From: Waddliaceae bacterium
GTDB taxonomy: Bacteria > Chlamydiota > Chlamydiia > Chlamydiales > SLFE01
DNA length: 22,224 bases
Assembly (NCBI GenBank): GCA_007124415.1
Contig: SLFE01000052.1
Coordinates: 1 to 22,224, forward strand
Direction: 5' to 3'
Under the pieces are notes generated by a model that saw only the letters and a list, made by a program, of their open reading frames with translations, was not told the origin of the DNA and ran no database searches. Below are positions 21,721 through 22,224 of this stretch, piece after piece (the first letter of the stretch is position 1; each line of letters opens with the position of its first letter). The position numbers and the translations under genes are program-made.

Positions 21721-22224
21721 TTAATCGTGATAAGTTTGACTTCTAGAAGGGTGGCTTCTTTGACTTGAAGCTCAAATGGAGCGATGGAGACAGTTTCTCC
21801 TACCTCAGGATGGTGGCCAATGGTACGGGTCATCAATTCAGAAAGGGTTTCGTTTTCAAGAGATTCAAGGTTTACGCCGAAAAGTTCATTGAATTCCGAG
21901 ACCTTCATCGAGCCTGGAAAGGTCCGTTCGATAATAGGGGGCGGTCCAGACCCCTCTTGAGAAAGCGAGGCTCCACCATGAACAAAAATTTCGTCCAGAA
22001 CATCCTGGAGCGTTAAAAAGCCTATCGCTTTTCCTGTGTTGTCAATCACAACAGCTACTGTCCGCTTGTTTGATCGAAATTGATGCAGGATATGGACCAC
22101 TTCGGTGTCGGAGGCTATGAACCACGGCTGCCGGCAATGGTCCCCGACGCGGCGGTTGTCGGCCTCTCGAATCAGGTCGCGCGGATGGGCGATTCCCACA
22201 ATATTGTCCTCTCCTCGGTGATAG
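21705..22224 (-). CDS. CorC/HlyC-type CBS-pair protein, C-terminal part (5' end outside window)
   Basis: The frame is open to the window edge (Tyr-His-Arg-Gly-Glu-Asp-Asn-Ile-Val-Gly upstream of the GTG at 22199), so this is the C-terminal end of a larger protein and that GTG is internal. Visible are the end of the first CBS motif (DNIVGIAHPRDLI), the second CBS motif (FRSNKRTVAVVIDNTGKAIG then FLTLQDVLDEIF) and a CorC_HlyC transporter-associated domain (ERTFPGSMKVSEFNELFGV onward to the end). Full-length relatives normally have an N-terminal DUF21/CNNM membrane domain and act in divalent cation transport or tolerance (TlyC/CorC/YtfL group); whether that domain is present cannot be seen. The gene converges with the cysteine desulfurase gene. 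Confidence 0.9.
   Translation of the reverse strand, partial: YHRGEDNIVGIAHPRDLIREADNRRVGDHCRQPWFIASDTEVVHILHQFRSNKRTVAVVIDNTGKAIGFLTLQDVLDEIFVHGGASLSQEGSGPPPIIERTFPGSMKVSEFNELFGVNLESLENETLSELMTRTIGHHPEVGETVSIAPFELQVKEATLLEVKLITIKTRVI

Noticed and set aside
1..22224. CRISPR arrays, insertion sequences, transposases, phage genes or tRNA genes
   Set aside because: None found by reading both strands: no regular direct repeats, no transposase or integrase motifs, and no tRNA-like T-loop (GGTTCGAATCC type) in a cloverleaf context.

Overview
The window looks like a chromosomal segment of a chlamydia (phylum Chlamydiae), most likely one of the amoeba-associated or 'environmental' families rather than a Chlamydia pathogen. 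The grounds are a V-type ATPase operon in the order A-B-D-I-K with chlamydia-like subunits, a PP2C phosphatase gene fused by overlap to a cysteine desulfurase gene with a CorC/TlyC-like gene beyond it (a neighbourhood I remember from Chlamydia), and a protein pairing a BTB-like segment with leucine-rich repeats, a type expanded in amoeba-associated chlamydiae. The taxonomic call is inference from protein character and gene order; no search was run. Gene density is very high, no stretch of 300 bases lacks a gene, and many neighbours overlap by 1-4 bases (ATGA, GTGA, TAAATG), so translational coupling is common.

Layout. 1-8379 (+): atpA (5' end cut off by the window), atpB, atpD, atpI and atpK, then fumC, a small acidic lipoprotein and an RlmB/TrmH-type rRNA 2'-O-methyltransferase. 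All lie within a few bases of each other and may be one long transcription unit. 8384-9469 (-): a class I DAHP synthase, head-to-head with an unrecognised gene at 9516-10433 (+) that may be a remote glycoside-hydrolase relative. 10594-13345 (+): two tandem paralogous sodium:alanine/glycine symporters. 13379-14460 (-): a NUDIX hydrolase coupled to a MazG-type NTP pyrophosphohydrolase. 14481-14620 (+): the 4.5S signal recognition particle RNA gene with a strong promoter and a terminator built into its own closing stem, followed at 14659-15924 by the BTB-like/LRR protein. 15911-18811 (-): a two-gene unit of an aberrant asparagine-synthetase-like protein and a SAM methyltransferase. 18877-19755 (+): a CPBP-family membrane protease. 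19811-21684 (+): PP2C phosphatase coupled to cysteine desulfurase. 21705-22224 (-): the C-terminal part of a CorC/HlyC-type CBS protein, cut by the window edge.

How parts may work together. The V-ATPase proteolipid keeps the polar ligands that bind Na+ in Enterococcus hirae NtpK, and two Na+-coupled amino-acid symporters lie a few kilobases away, which fits Na+-based energetics. The most unusual items are the asparagine-synthetase-like protein that lacks both the glutaminase nucleophile and the Asp of the PP-loop while being locked to a methyltransferase gene, the BTB-like/LRR candidate effector, and the unrecognised protein beside DAHP synthase.
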